Of a stretch of DNA of 45,034 nucleotides, positions 26,897 through 37,404 are shown piece after piece. Location: positions 1 through 45,034 of the forward strand of contig CATKWX010000014.1 in the NCBI GenBank assembly GCA_949840345.1. Reading direction: 5' to 3'. Every line of letters begins with the position of its first letter. Position 1 is the first letter of the stretch. The DNA comes from an uncultured Eubacteriales bacterium (lineage in GTDB: Bacteria; Bacillota; Clostridia; TANB77; CAG-508). The notes beneath the pieces were generated by a model that did not search any database, had not been told where the DNA came from, and worked only from the letters and a program-made list of their open reading frames with translations. The position numbers and the translations under genes are program-made.

Positions 26897-29800
26897 ATGG
26901 GTGCAACAAATTGGACTAAAGAACAATTACAAGCAATACAGTGCAAAGGCTCTAACATACTTGTAGCAGCTGCTGCAGGAAGCCGGAAAAACAGCTGTAT
27001 TAGTTGAAAGAATAATACAAAAAATAATAAATGAAAAAATAGATATAGACAAATTGCTTGTAGTTACTTTTACAAATGCTGCTGCATCAGAAATGAGAGA
27101 AAGAGTACTAGAAGCAATTTATAAGAAAATAGAAGAAACTCCAGACAATATGCATTTGCAAAAACAAACTGTATTAATAAACAAATGCAATATTTCAACA
27201 ATACACTCATTTTGTTTAGAAGTAATAAAGAACAACTTCTACGAATTAGACATATCGCACAATTTTAGAATAGGAGATACAACAGAAATAGAATTAATGA
27301 AGCAAGAAGTCCTTGAAGATTTATTTGAGGAGTTTTACTTAAACGAAGATAAAAGCTTTTTAAATTTAATAGATACATACACAAATTACAGAGGGGACGA
27401 AAATTTAAAAGAGTTAATATTAAAAATATATAGATACATACAAAGTTTTCCTTTTCCTGAGGAAGATTTAACAAAAATGGTAGAAAGATTTAATCTATCT
27501 AATAGCTTAGAAGAAGACTTTTCTAAAACCATATGGGGTAAAATTATTTTAGAAAATGTAGAAGAAATTATACAAGAAAACATTCAAAAATTAGAAGTAG
27601 TAAAAAGCGAATTAAAGAAAGAGTTTACTTTAGATAAATATGTAGAAATAATATCAAATGATATAAATATGTTAGAAAATATACTAAAAAGCATACACTC
27701 TTGGGACAAAGTATATGAATTAGTTTCTAACCTAAAATTTGAAACATGGAAATCAGATAAAAAAACAGATTGCATAACAAAGGAAAATGCTAAAAATATA
27801 AGAGACATAGTAAAAAAAGATATTGCTAAAATAAAAGATAAAATAATAATATATAATTCTAATGAAGCAAATAGAGATATATTTTCAATGTACCCAATAC
27901 TAAATAATTTAAAAAATATTATATTAGAGTTTAGCAATAGATATTCTGAAAAAAAGAAAGAAAAAAATATAGTAGATTTTAATGATATAGAGCATAGAGC
28001 ATTACAACTATTATTAAAAAAAGACGAGGACGGAAACTATGTTCCAACAGAAGTAGCAAAAAAGTATCAGAATAAATTTGTAGAAATAGCAATAGACGAA
28101 TATCAAGATAGTAATATGGTGCAAGAGTATATATTAACATCTATACAAAAAAACAATAATATATTTATGGTTGGAGATGTAAAACAAAGTATATATAAGT
28201 TTAGACAAGCTATGCCAGAGTTATTTTTAGGAAAATATGAAAGCTATAAATTAGAAGAAGAAAAAAAGGAAAATGATAATTTAAAAATACAACTATTTAA
28301 AAACTTTAGAAGTAGAAAAAATATATTAGATATAACTAATTTAGTATTTGAAAGCATAATGAGCAAAAACTTAGGAGATATAGATTACACAGAAAACGAA
28401 TATTTGAATTTGGGAGCAAATTATCCAGAATTTAATATAAGCAATTCATATAGTGCAGGTATTGCAGAATTAAATATGATAGATTTAGCACAAGATGAAG
28501 ATGCTGAAAACGAAGACATAAGTGAAGAACCAATAGAAAACACAATTATAGAGGCTAAATTTGTAGCAAACAGAATTAAAGAACTATTAAATAGCAATTA
28601 CTATGTATATGATAAAAAACAAGGTTATAGGAAAATAACATATAAAGATATTGTAATATTGCTAAGGTCAACTAAAACTACTGCACCAATATATGAAAAG
28701 GAAATATCTGAATTAAATTTTCCAGTATTTTCAGATACTTCGTCTGAGTATTTAGACACAGTAGAGATTCAGACAATAGTTAGTTTGCTAAAAATAATAG
28801 ATAATCCAAATAACGATATACCACTTGTAACTGTTTTAAGGTCAAGCATAGCTAATTTTTCAGATAATGATTTAATAGAAATAAGGTTAGTAGATAGAAA
28901 ATGTAGTATTTATGAAGTAATGAATAAGGCGTTACAAAGTGAAGATGTAAAAAACGAAACAAAGCAAAAAATTGAAAAGTTTTTTAATAATATAGATAGA
29001 TGGAGAACAAAGCAAGAATATGTCCCACTAGATGAATTGATTTGGCAAATATACGAAGATACTGGTTACTATAACTATTGTAGTTTAATGCCAAATGGTA
29101 ATTTAAGAACAGCTAATTTAAAGATGCTATTTGAAAGAGCAAAAGAATATGAAAATGCAAGTTTTAAGGGATTATTTAATTTTATAAATTATTTAGATAA
29201 ATTAAAAACAAACAATGGAGATTTAGGTGCAGCAAAGTTAATAGGTGAAAATGACAATGTAATAAGAATAATGAGTATACACAAGAGTAAAGGATTAGAG
29301 TTTCCAGTTGTGTTTTTATGTAGTACAGGAAAACAGTTTAATATGCAAGACTTAAATGATAATATACTACTACATAGTAAACTAGGTATTGGACCTGAGT
29401 ATATAAATTATGAAAGAAAAATACAATATAGTACACTTGCAAAAGAGGCAATAAAACTTCAAATGAGAAGAGAAACTATTTCAGAAGAAATGAGAGTTTT
29501 ATATGTTGCGCTAACAAGAGCAAAGGAAAAACTTATAATAACAGGAATAAGCAAAGATTTAAAGAAACAGTTGAGTAAATTTAACGAGTTAGTAGAAATA
29601 GAAAAGACTTCAAAGGACTTAAGAATTCCTGTATCTTTAATAAAAAAGTGTAAATCTTATTTAGACTGGCTACAATTAATAAGCATATACAATAAAGATA
29701 AGTTAAAAGATGTTTTAGAAATAAACGAAATAAACGCAGATGATGTGATGAAGAAAACCGATATTAGTGAAGAAAATAAAGAGATAGATATTGCTTCTAT

Positions 29801-30560
29801 TGCAAAAGAAAAGTTCGATGAAGCGGTTATAAAAGAAATAAACAATAAAATAAATTGGGAATATGAAAATACATTAGCAACTGTAATTCCAAGCAAAACA
29901 TCAGTAACAAAATTAAAGGAATTAGGTAGTGTAGGGGTGGTGGCCTTAGGCGACCCGAAATCAAGTGTTCTAGATTATCAGACTGAGGGTTCTTCAGCAT
30001 ACAACAAAGAAATTCCAATTCCAGAATTTTTAAAACCGCAAACTAAACTAACAGGTGCAAAAATTGGTACAATAATGCACTTATGTTTGCAAAAACTAGA
30101 TTTAAGAAGGCAATATACGTTAGGTAAAATTTCAGAATTTATAGATAAATTAGTATATGATAAGATAATAAGCTTAGAGGAAGCGGAAAATATAAACAAA
30201 CAAAAGTTATTAGAATTTACAGAATCTAGTTTAGCAAATAGAATAAGAAAAGCAAAAGCTATTTATAAAGAAAAACCTTTTTATATAAACATAAATGCAA
30301 GTGAAATTTATGGCGAGAAAATAGATGAAAACATACTTGTACAAGGAATAATAGATTTATACTTTATAGACGAAGAAGATAAATTAGTGCTAGTAGATTA
30401 TAAAACAGATAGAGTAGAAAGCTTAGAAGAACTAATACCAAAATATAAAACACAACTAGACCTATATAAACAAGCATTAGAAGAAGCGTTAGATAGAAAA
30501 GTTGATGAGGTATACATATATTCAGTGTATAAGGGAAAGAGTATTGACATTTTAAAATAG
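26897..30560 (+). CDS. addA: ATP-dependent helicase/nuclease subunit A (AddA), Walker A frame broken by an extra C at an in-frame CGG
   Basis: The helicase-nuclease subunit for double-strand break repair, about 1220 residues when joined. The start at 26897 (after AAAGGAG) gives MGATNWTKEQLQAIQCKGSN, then ILVAAAAGS followed by CGG (26984-26986) and a stop at 27005. Dropping C26984 restores GKTAVLVERI, the Walker A loop GSGKT. Later landmarks are VVTFTNAAASEMRERV, the Walker B IDEYQDSN, RIMSIHKSKGLEFPVV and LYVALTRAKEKL, then the C-terminal nuclease with LVLVDYKTDRVE. An in-frame REP-like insertion lies at 29930-29957. The AddB gene is not adjacent. The initial ATG, RBS and Walker A all argue that the upstream part belongs to the gene. 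Confidence 0.92.
29930..29957 (+). repeat. REP-like element inside addA, in frame
   Basis: TGTAGGGGTGGTGGCCTTAG then GCGACCCG inside the coding region, close to the intergenic copy at 15765-15793. It is translated as SVGVVALGDP in the linker before the nuclease domain and keeps the frame open. Confidence 0.75.
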
Positions 30561-30660
30561 ATGTAGTAATATATATCTAACAAAGCATTTTGTTAATATT
30601 AATATTTTGGTCGATATTAATATTTGGGTTAGTATTCATATTATATATGAAGGAACGATA

Positions 30661-30692
30661 AAAAGACTAGGAACTGCAATTCCTAGTCTTTT
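30661..30692 (+). terminator. Intrinsic terminator after addA
   Basis: AAAAGACTAGGAA / TTCCTAGTCTTTT forms a 13-bp perfect stem followed by TTG. It lies 100 bp past the addA stop. Confidence 0.85.
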
Positions 30693-30727
30693 GTTATGAT
30701 TTGAATTTGAGATTTAAAATAAATCAT

Positions 30728-30878
30728 AAAGTATAAATATATATTATTTTTCTGCACCTTGGTGTCGCAATTTTCTTTTTGAAATTTTTAAGCATAGGAA
30801 AATTGCTCCATTCGCCCTACGCTTTGCTCCGGTTGGTCGCTTACGCGGTGCTTAAAAAATAATATATATTTATACTTT
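30728..30878. repeat. 151-bp palindromic element with 24-bp perfect arms
   Basis: Arms AAAGTATAAATATATATTAT and its reverse complement (24 bp perfect, 30728-30751 and 30855-30878) enclose about 100 nt with an inner stem GCAATTTTC / GAAAATTGC and a GC-richer part around 30810-30850. There is no open frame. It looks like a small non-autonomous insertion or a long structured RNA. The 433-bp gap also holds the addA terminator and the polymerase promoter. Confidence 0.75.
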
Positions 30879-30949
30879 ATTACTCTACTAATTTAATATC
30901 TATAAAGTTAAAAAGAAACAATCATACTGTTCCAAAATTAATTATAATG

Positions 30950-30978
30950 TTGACACTCAAAAACAAATGTTCTATAAT
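30950..30978 (+). promoter_or_regulatory. SigA-type promoter of the Y-family polymerase gene
   Basis: TTGACA at 30950-30955, a 17-bp spacer and TATAAT at 30973-30978. The start codon is at 30994, so the mRNA would begin inside or just before the ribosome site, nearly leaderless. No recognisable LexA box was seen. Confidence 0.85.
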
Positions 30979-30993
30979 ATAAAAGGTGATTAT

Positions 30994-32190
30994 ATGGATA
31001 GACAAATATTACATATAGATGTTAATAATGCATTTTTATCTTGGACTGCGGTAGATATGCTAGAAAAAGGAGAAACTATAGATATAAGAGAAATACCAGC
31101 AGTAATTGGTGGAGATGAAGCTCAAAGGAAAGGTGTAGTTTTAGCTAAAAGTATGAAGGCTAAACAATTTGGAATAGTAACAGGAGAAGCTTTATACTCT
31201 GCTAGAAAAAAGTGCCCTAATATAAAAGTATATATGGGAAACCACTCAATGTATAAAGCATATTCAAATAAATTATACAATTTATTATTAGAATATACCG
31301 ATATTATAGAACGTTTTTCAATAGACGAATGTTTTTTGGATTTAACACACTATTTAAGAGGGCAAAAGCTAATTGATGTGGCAAATGAAATAAGTAAAAG
31401 AGTAAAAGAAGAGTTAAAATTTACAGTAAATATAGGAGTTTCAAACAATAAACTACTTGCAAAAATGGCATCAGACTTTACTAAGCCAGATAAAGTACAT
31501 ACTTTGTATAAAGAAGAAATTAAAATCAAAATGTGGGTGTTGCCAGTTTCAGATTTGTTTATGGTAGGAAGAAAAAGCATACCCAAATTAGAGAGAATGG
31601 GAATAAAAACAATTGGAGATTTGGCAAATAAAGATATGAATTTACTAATAAAGCAATTTGGAAAACACGGAAAAATGATGTGGGAATATGCTAATGGAAT
31701 AGATAATTCAGAAGTAATATACCAATATACAGAACCTAAATGTGTAGGAAATTCTGTAACTTTTCCACACGATATAGACAATATAGAAAAGTTAGAAGAA
31801 ATACTATTGTCTCTAACAGAGCAAGTAACATATAGGTTAAGAACACACAAACTACTTGCAAATGTAGTAAATGTTCATATGAAAACAAATGAATTTAAAG
31901 TAAGCTCACATCAAAGAAAACTAGACGTTTCAACGAGTAGCACAAAAGTAATATATGGTATAGCAAAAGAATTATTAGAACAATTATACAAGGGAGAATA
32001 CATAAGATTATTAGGTGTACAAGTAAGTGAACTATGCGGAGCTTACGAAGCGCAATTATCATTATTTGATACAGATATTAATAAAAAACAAGATAAAATA
32101 GACGAAACTCTTGATGAAATAAAGAAAAAATATGGATATGAGAAAATAACAAGGGCAGGAAAACTAAATGCAGATAAAATGTTTAAATAA
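30994..32190 (+). CDS. Y-family DNA polymerase (DinB/UmuC, Pol IV-like)
   Basis: A 398-residue translesion DNA polymerase. The first catalytic motif is HIDVNNAFLSW with the metal-binding Asp; the second is the invariant SIDECFLDLT. A helix-hairpin-helix (LERMGIKTIGDLANKD) and the little-finger domain follow, and it ends near LSLFDTDINKK, a QLSLF-type clamp-binding motif (AQLSLFD). The sequence resembles the Gram-positive DinB/UmuC type. The ATG at 30994 with AAAGGTGAT is chosen over an in-frame ATG at 30967 because the promoter -10 lies between them. It is monocistronic. Confidence 0.93.
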   Translation: MDRQILHIDVNNAFLSWTAVDMLEKGETIDIREIPAVIGGDEAQRKGVVLAKSMKAKQFGIVTGEALYSARKKCPNIKVYMGNHSMYKAYSNKLYNLLLEYTDIIERFSIDECFLDLTHYLRGQKLIDVANEISKRVKEELKFTVNIGVSNNKLLAKMASDFTKPDKVHTLYKEEIKIKMWVLPVSDLFMVGRKSIPKLERMGIKTIGDLANKDMNLLIKQFGKHGKMMWEYANGIDNSEVIYQYTEPKCVGNSVTFPHDIDNIEKLEEILLSLTEQVTYRLRTHKLLANVVNVHMKTNEFKVSSHQRKLDVSTSSTKVIYGIAKELLEQLYKGEYIRLLGVQVSELCGAYEAQLSLFDTDINKKQDKIDETLDEIKKKYGYEKITRAGKLNADKMFK

Positions 32191-32202
32191 AAAGGAAATT
32201 TA

Positions 32203-32231
32203 TTGAATTTTACATAATTTAATGATATAAT
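32203..32231 (+). promoter_or_regulatory. SigA-type promoter of the unknown gene at 32344
   Basis: TTGAAT at 32203-32208 and TATAAT at 32226-32231 with a 17-bp spacer. It implies a ~100-nt leader that contains a first AAGGAGG at about 32294 and the gene's own AGGAGG just before the ATG. Confidence 0.7.
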
Positions 32232-32343
32232 ATAGACTAGTATTTTTTATACTTAATTCTACGATATTGTATTATTGTAGGAAATAATAATTAAGGAGGA
32301 AAGCTTAATAAATAACAAAAAGGGTCTTTAGGAGGGAGCTTTA

Positions 32344-32991
32344 ATGTATATTGATGACAGACGGAGCTTAAAACAAAAGGCGGAAAGCTTGATAAAAAGT
32401 TTCTTTGATGTTTTTTCAGAATCTATTGAACCTTCTTGTGATGTAATTAGCACAGAAGAGTTTAACAAATTCAAAATAACATTAACAGAAATCTTGAAAG
32501 AACTTTTTGCCGAGCCTATATGGAAAGGTGATAATGAATTTGATAGTGTAGACATATTGATTATGCTTGTGCCAATATTCAACACCTTGAAATGCAACGT
32601 AAATACCTTTATACCCCAAAATAATGTTGATGATTTCTTGAAGGAAATTATTATGTTACGAGAAATAGGTATGTATAGGAATTTTACTAAGGCTGCAAAA
32701 GACATTATAACTATTTCACCAAATGTTGTGACAAAGTTAAAAGAGACAAAGAAGGAAATGTCAAAAATAATTGCTATGTTTAAGAAAGAGATCAAAGAAA
32801 GTTTAAAGAGGCCAGGAATTTATAAAAACCATAAGAAACAATACTTTGTGTATGCAAGTAACTTTTCAAGAGTAAGTTTGAATTTTTCTATGAATAATGG
32901 AGAAGTTGCTAGTGCAATACTTACTTGGTCTGTTAAAGATTATCATAAGACAACAATAGACGTAACAGAATCCTTTAGAAACTTACACTGA
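32344..32991 (+). CDS. Uncharacterised protein with an in-frame CGG at codon 7
   Basis: 215 residues, not recognised. It is mostly helical by eye with a Lys-rich stretch (KEIKESLKRPGIYKNHKKQY) and a beta-rich end. The start at 32344 follows GGAGGGAGC. Codon 7 is CGG (32362-32364) and the zero frame stays open, so this is one of only two uninterrupted ORFs in the window with CGG in phase. A +1 step here would give GGA GCT TAA and an 8-residue peptide. Codon use differs from neighbours (more TTG, AAG, ACC, GCC), suggesting a different origin. It stands alone with its own promoter, ~100-nt leader and terminator. Confidence 0.7.
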   Translation: MYIDDRRSLKQKAESLIKSFFDVFSESIEPSCDVISTEEFNKFKITLTEILKELFAEPIWKGDNEFDSVDILIMLVPIFNTLKCNVNTFIPQNNVDDFLKEIIMLREIGMYRNFTKAAKDIITISPNVVTKLKETKKEMSKIIAMFKKEIKESLKRPGIYKNHKKQYFVYASNFSRVSLNFSMNNGEVASAILTWSVKDYHKTTIDVTESFRNLH

Positions 32992-33014
32992 AGTGTTGCA
33001 TCTTTAATTATTAC

Positions 33015-33055
33015 AAGCAAAAAGGAGAGTTCAAAATGAATTCTCTTTTTTGCTT
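33015..33055 (+). terminator. Intrinsic terminator after the unknown gene
   Basis: AAGCAAAAAGGAGAGTTCA / TGAATTCTCTTTTTTGCTT is a long stem with a T-rich descending arm. Confidence 0.85.
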
Positions 33056-33143
33056 TATTATAAAATTAATAACAAAATGTTTAAATTGTAATAAAATTAT
33101 TGCAAAAAGAGTCTAAATATAATAAAATATGTTAGAAATAAAA

Positions 33144-33167
33144 TGTAGGGGCGTATGATTACGCCCC
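33144..33167 (+). repeat. REP-like palindrome (GGGGCGTA/TACGCCCC)
   Basis: An identical copy of the element at 7774-7797. It lies 10 bp before the miaB start codon, so it may occlude or shape the ribosome site. Confidence 0.85.
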
Positions 33168-33177
33168 AAAAAAAGGA

Positions 33178-34572
33178 ATGATATTTTTGATAGAATCTGA
33201 AGTAGAGTTACAAAAAGAATATATGAACAAAGTAAAAGTATTAAATACAGAAAAATTAAAATGTTATATATTAACAATGGGGTGTCAGCTAAATGAAAAT
33301 GATTCAGAAAAACTTTGCGGAATGCTTGAAAAAATGAACTATGAGCAAACCGAAGATGTAAATAGTGCAGAATTTATAATAATAAATACTTGTTGTGTTA
33401 GAGAAAATGCAGAAGAAAAGCTATTTGGAAAATTAGGTGAATACAAAAAAATAAAAGAAAAAAACAATGCAATAATTGCTATATGTGGCTGTATGATGCA
33501 AGAAAAACACATAACAGAAAAGCTAAAGAAAAGTTATCCATATGTAGATATAATTTTTGGAACACATACACTTCATAAATTGCCAGAAGATATTTATAAA
33601 GTATTAGAAACTAGAAAAAAGGTAGAGGACATATTAAATATAGATGGAGAAATTTATGAAGGGCTACCAATAAAAAGAAGTGACGAAAAAAGAGCTTCTG
33701 TAACTATTATGTATGGATGCAACAATTTTTGTACATATTGTATAGTTCCTTATGTAAGAGGTAGAGAAAGAAGTAGGAAGCCTTCCGATATACTAAATGA
33801 AATAAAAGAATTGGCAGATGAAGGATATAAAGAAATAACATTACTTGGGCAAAATGTAAACTCATATAATGGTGGAACAATTGATGGAGAAAAGTATACA
33901 TTTGCAAATTTATTACGAGATGTAGAAAAAATAGATGGAATAGAAATAATAAGATTTGTATCCCCTCATCCAAAGGACTTTAAAGATGATGTAATAGAAG
34001 CTATAAGAGACTGTAAAAAAGTATCTAGAATAATACATTTGCCATTGCAGTCTGGAAGTAGTAGTGTTTTAAAGAAAATGAACAGAAGATATACGAAAGA
34101 GCAATTTATAGAATTAGCAGAAAAAATAAGAAAAGAAGTACCAGAAGCAGTATTTTCAACAGACATAATAGTTGGTTTTCCAGAAGAAACGGAAGAGGAT
34201 TTTGAAGATACTTTAGATGTTGTAAGAAAAGTGAATTTTGAGCAAATATTTATGTTTATATATTCAAGAAGAGTAGGAACACCAGCTGACAAAATGGAGC
34301 AAGTTCCAGAAGAAATAAAACATAAGAGATTTGATAGATTAAAAGCATTATTTGAGGAGCAAATTGCTGAAAATAACAAAAAATATATTGGTACAACACA
34401 CAAAGTATTAATAGAAGGAAAAAGCAAGAATAACGAAGAAATGCTAACGGCAAGAACAAGCACAAACAAAGTAATTATATTAGAAGGAAATGAAAGTTTA
34501 ATTGGAAAAATTGTTGATGTGAAGATTATTTCCGAACATCAATGGTATTTAAAAGGGGAAATAACAAAATAA
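33178..34572 (+). CDS. miaB: tRNA-2-methylthio-N6-dimethylallyladenosine synthase MiaB
   Basis: A radical SAM methylthiotransferase for A37 of tRNAs, 464 residues. The N-terminal UPF0004 domain supplies three cluster Cys (MGCQLNENDSE, NTCCVRENAE, CGCMMQE). The radical SAM motif CNNFCTYCIVP (CxxxCxxC) follows at about residue 181, then the TIM-barrel region (LPLQSGSSSVLKKMNRRYT) and a C-terminal TRAM domain. The ATG at 33178 sits directly behind a REP palindrome with only a weak AAAGGA, so a later start is possible. mutS follows, the classic miaB-mutS order of Firmicutes, separated here by structured element copy 3. Confidence 0.95.
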   Translation: MIFLIESEVELQKEYMNKVKVLNTEKLKCYILTMGCQLNENDSEKLCGMLEKMNYEQTEDVNSAEFIIINTCCVRENAEEKLFGKLGEYKKIKEKNNAIIAICGCMMQEKHITEKLKKSYPYVDIIFGTHTLHKLPEDIYKVLETRKKVEDILNIDGEIYEGLPIKRSDEKRASVTIMYGCNNFCTYCIVPYVRGRERSRKPSDILNEIKELADEGYKEITLLGQNVNSYNGGTIDGEKYTFANLLRDVEKIDGIEIIRFVSPHPKDFKDDVIEAIRDCKKVSRIIHLPLQSGSSSVLKKMNRRYTKEQFIELAEKIRKEVPEAVFSTDIIVGFPEETEEDFEDTLDVVRKVNFEQIFMFIYSRRVGTPADKMEQVPEEIKHKRFDRLKALFEEQIAENNKKYIGTTHKVLIEGKSKNNEEMLTARTSTNKVIILEGNESLIGKIVDVKIISEHQWYLKGEITK

Positions 34573-34682
34573 TCAGCATCTTGCGTCGTTAAATGAAATC
34601 AAAAAATACTCAATGTACCTATGTACACCTCCGCTTTTTTGATTTCATTTGCCTAAGCATATACTAATTCTTTTGTTATTTC
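34558..34682 (+). other. Structured ~120-nt element, copy 3 (overlaps miaB 3' end)
   Basis: Outer arms GAAATAACAAAA / TTTTGTTATTTC include the last miaB codons. The inner stem AAATGAAATCAAAAAA / TTTTTTGATTTCATTT carries the core TCAATGTAC-CTAT-GTACACCTCCG. It shares AATCAGCAT on the left and ATATACTAATTCTTTT on the right with copy 2. Confidence 0.65.
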
Positions 34683-34712
34683 ATAGATAGATGATAAAAG
34701 GATGTGACAAAA

Positions 34713-37315
34713 ATGGCAGAATTCTCACCTATGATGCAACATTATTTAGAAATTAAAGAGGAATATAAAGATTGTATAGTTTTTTATAGATTAGGTGATT
34801 TTTATGAAATGTTTTTCGATGATGCTTTAACAGCATCAAGAGAATTAGAAATTACTTTAACTGGAAGAGACTGTGGACAAGCTGAGCGTGCGCCAATGTG
34901 CCGGGGTTCCTTTTCATGCCGCTGAAAACTATATATCAAGGCTTATAGATAAAGGGTACAAAGTTGCAATATGCGAGCAATTAGAAGACCCAAAAGAATG
35001 CAAGGGAATTGTAAAGCGTGATGTTATAAGAGTTGTAACACCAGGTACAGTTACTGAAGGCAATATGTTAGACGAAAAAAAGAACAACTATATTATGTCT
35101 GTATTTAAAAAAGGCATATATTTTGGAGTTTCCGTTTGTGATGTAACAACAGGAGACTTTTTCGCAACCCAAATAAAAGACACAAATAATTTTGCAAAAC
35201 TTATAGACGAAATTTCTAAATATTCACCGGCAGAAATAGTTGTAAATACTGCATTTTACAATACAACAGAGGAAATAAGTAAAATCAAAGAAAGATTTAA
35301 TTCATATATAACAAATTATGGAGAGGATAGTTTTACAAGTGATTATAAAGAGATACAAGGAAAGTATAAATTTGAAAACGATGCAGAAAAAGAGATAAAT
35401 AATTTAGAAGATAGACTATTTGAGGTTTCAGCAATAAACGGCTTGCTAGATTACTTAATGCAAACGCAAAAAGTTAAACTAGAACATATAAACAAAATAA
35501 AATTATATACAACAACTAAATATATGACATTAGATATAAGTGCCAGAAGAAATTTAGAATTAACAGAAAGAATGAAGGATAATTCTAAAAAAGGCACTTT
35601 ATTATGGGTGTTAGATAAAACCTCAACATCAATGGGTGGAAGACTTATAAGAAGATGGATAAATGAACCATTAATAGATGTAAAAGAAATAAATAAAAGA
35701 TTAAATGCTGTAGAAGAATTAAAAGATGGACTTATTTTAAGAGGAGATACTGTAGAGGCTCTAAAAAAGGTTTATGATATAGAAAGATTAGTAGGTAAAA
35801 TTTCATATGGTAATGCAAATGCAAGAGATATGATATCACTTAAGAATTCTTTAAAACAATTACCAGAATTAAAAAATGTACTAGCAAGAACGAAAACGGA
35901 ATTATTGCAAAATCTATATTTGAATTTAGATGTGCTAGAAGACATACATAAACTAATTGACGAAGCAATAATTGAAGAGCCACCATTAACAATAACAGAA
36001 GGTGGAATAATAAAATTAGGCTATAATGAAGAAGTAGACAAATATAAAACTGCGATGACAAACGGAAAAAATTGGCTAGTTCAGTTAGAAGCCAAAGAAA
36101 AAGAAGAAACAGGAATAAAGAACCTAAAAGTAGGATTTAATAAAGTTTTTGGATATTATATAGAAATATCAAAATCTAATGTAAGCCTAGCACCAGAAAG
36201 ATACGTTAGAAAGCAGACTTTAACAACAGGAGAAAGATTTATTACAGACGAGCTAAAGAAACTAGAGAGCGAAATACTTGGTGCAGAAGAAAAAATTGTT
36301 AAACTAGAATATGATATATTTATAGAAATAAGAAACAAAATAGCAAGCCAAATAGAAAGAATACAAAAATCTGCAAATATTGTTTCTGTATTAGATGTAT
36401 TAACTTCTTTTGCTACTGTAGCAGAGGATTTAGGATATGTAAAACCAATTGTAGATAATAATAGTGAAATTGATATAAAAGATGGCAAGCATCCTGTTAT
36501 AGCAAAAATGTTACCAGCAGGAAGCTTTGTTGAAAATGACACATATTTAAATCAAGAAGAAGATAGGTTATCTATAATAACTGGTCCTAACATGGCTGGA
36601 AAATCTACATATATGAGACAAGTTGCATTAATTACAATTATGGCACAAATAGGAAGCTTTGTACCTGCAAGTTCTGCTAAAATTGGTGTAGTTGATAAAG
36701 TATTTACAAGGGTTGGTGCTTCAGATGATTTAAGTATGGGGCAAAGTACATTTATGGTAGAAATGATGGAGGTTGCATCAATATTACAAAATGCAACTAA
36801 TAAAAGCTTAATAATACTTGATGAAATAGGAAGAGGAACATCAACATATGACCGGCTTATCTATTGCGTGGGCTGTTGTTGAGTATTTAGCAGATAAGCA
36901 AAAGTGTGGGGCAAAAACACTATTTGCAACTCATTACCACGAGCTTACTCAATTAGAAGAAAAAATAGAGGGAGTAAAAAACTATTCAATAGCTGTAAAA
37001 GAAAAAGGAGAAGACGTAATTTTCTTAAGGAAAATATTAAGAGGTGGAACAGATGAAAGCTACGGAATACATGTTGCAAAATTAGCAGGTGTGCCTAGAG
37101 AAACAGTAACAAGAGCAAAGGAAATATTAAGCTCGCTTGAAAGAAAAAGTAAAATACAGGAAAAGGAAAGCAAAAAAGAAGTATCAGGGCAACTAGATAT
37201 GTATAATTATAAAATTGCAGAAGTTGCACACGAAATAGATAAAATAAATTTAGATGAATTAACACCAATAGATGCTTTAAATATATTAGTAAAAATTAAA
37301 GACAAGATAAGATAG
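34713..37315 (+). CDS. mutS: DNA mismatch repair protein MutS, frame broken twice by extra C at in-frame CGG
   Basis: The mismatch-recognition ATPase, about 866 residues when joined, the normal length. The N-terminal [14 protein letters not shown] is followed by PMC and CGG (34902-34904); dropping C34902 restores [11 protein letters not shown]. The central domains are intact, with Walker [15 protein letters not shown] and [15 protein letters not shown]. There a second in-frame CGG (36853-36855) breaks the frame; dropping C36853 restores [12 protein letters not shown], then [10 protein letters not shown] and the C-terminal dimer helices. Two independent +1 events at two conserved glycines in one gene argue against random decay. 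The ATG at 34713 suits AAAGGATG better than the GTG at 34704. mutL does not follow. Confidence 0.93.
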
Positions 37316-37338
37316 GAAAAGTGTTGGTACACATTTAT

Positions 37339-37367
37339 TTGACATAGTTTTTTATAAATGCTATAAT
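37339..37367 (+). promoter_or_regulatory. SigA-type promoter downstream of mutS
   Basis: TTGACA at 37339-37344, 17-bp spacer, TATAAT at 37362-37367, both perfect. It drives the unknown gene starting at 37405. Confidence 0.88.
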
Positions 37368-37404
37368 ATTGTTAATGAGTTTATAGTGAAAGGAAAGTTT
37401 GAAT

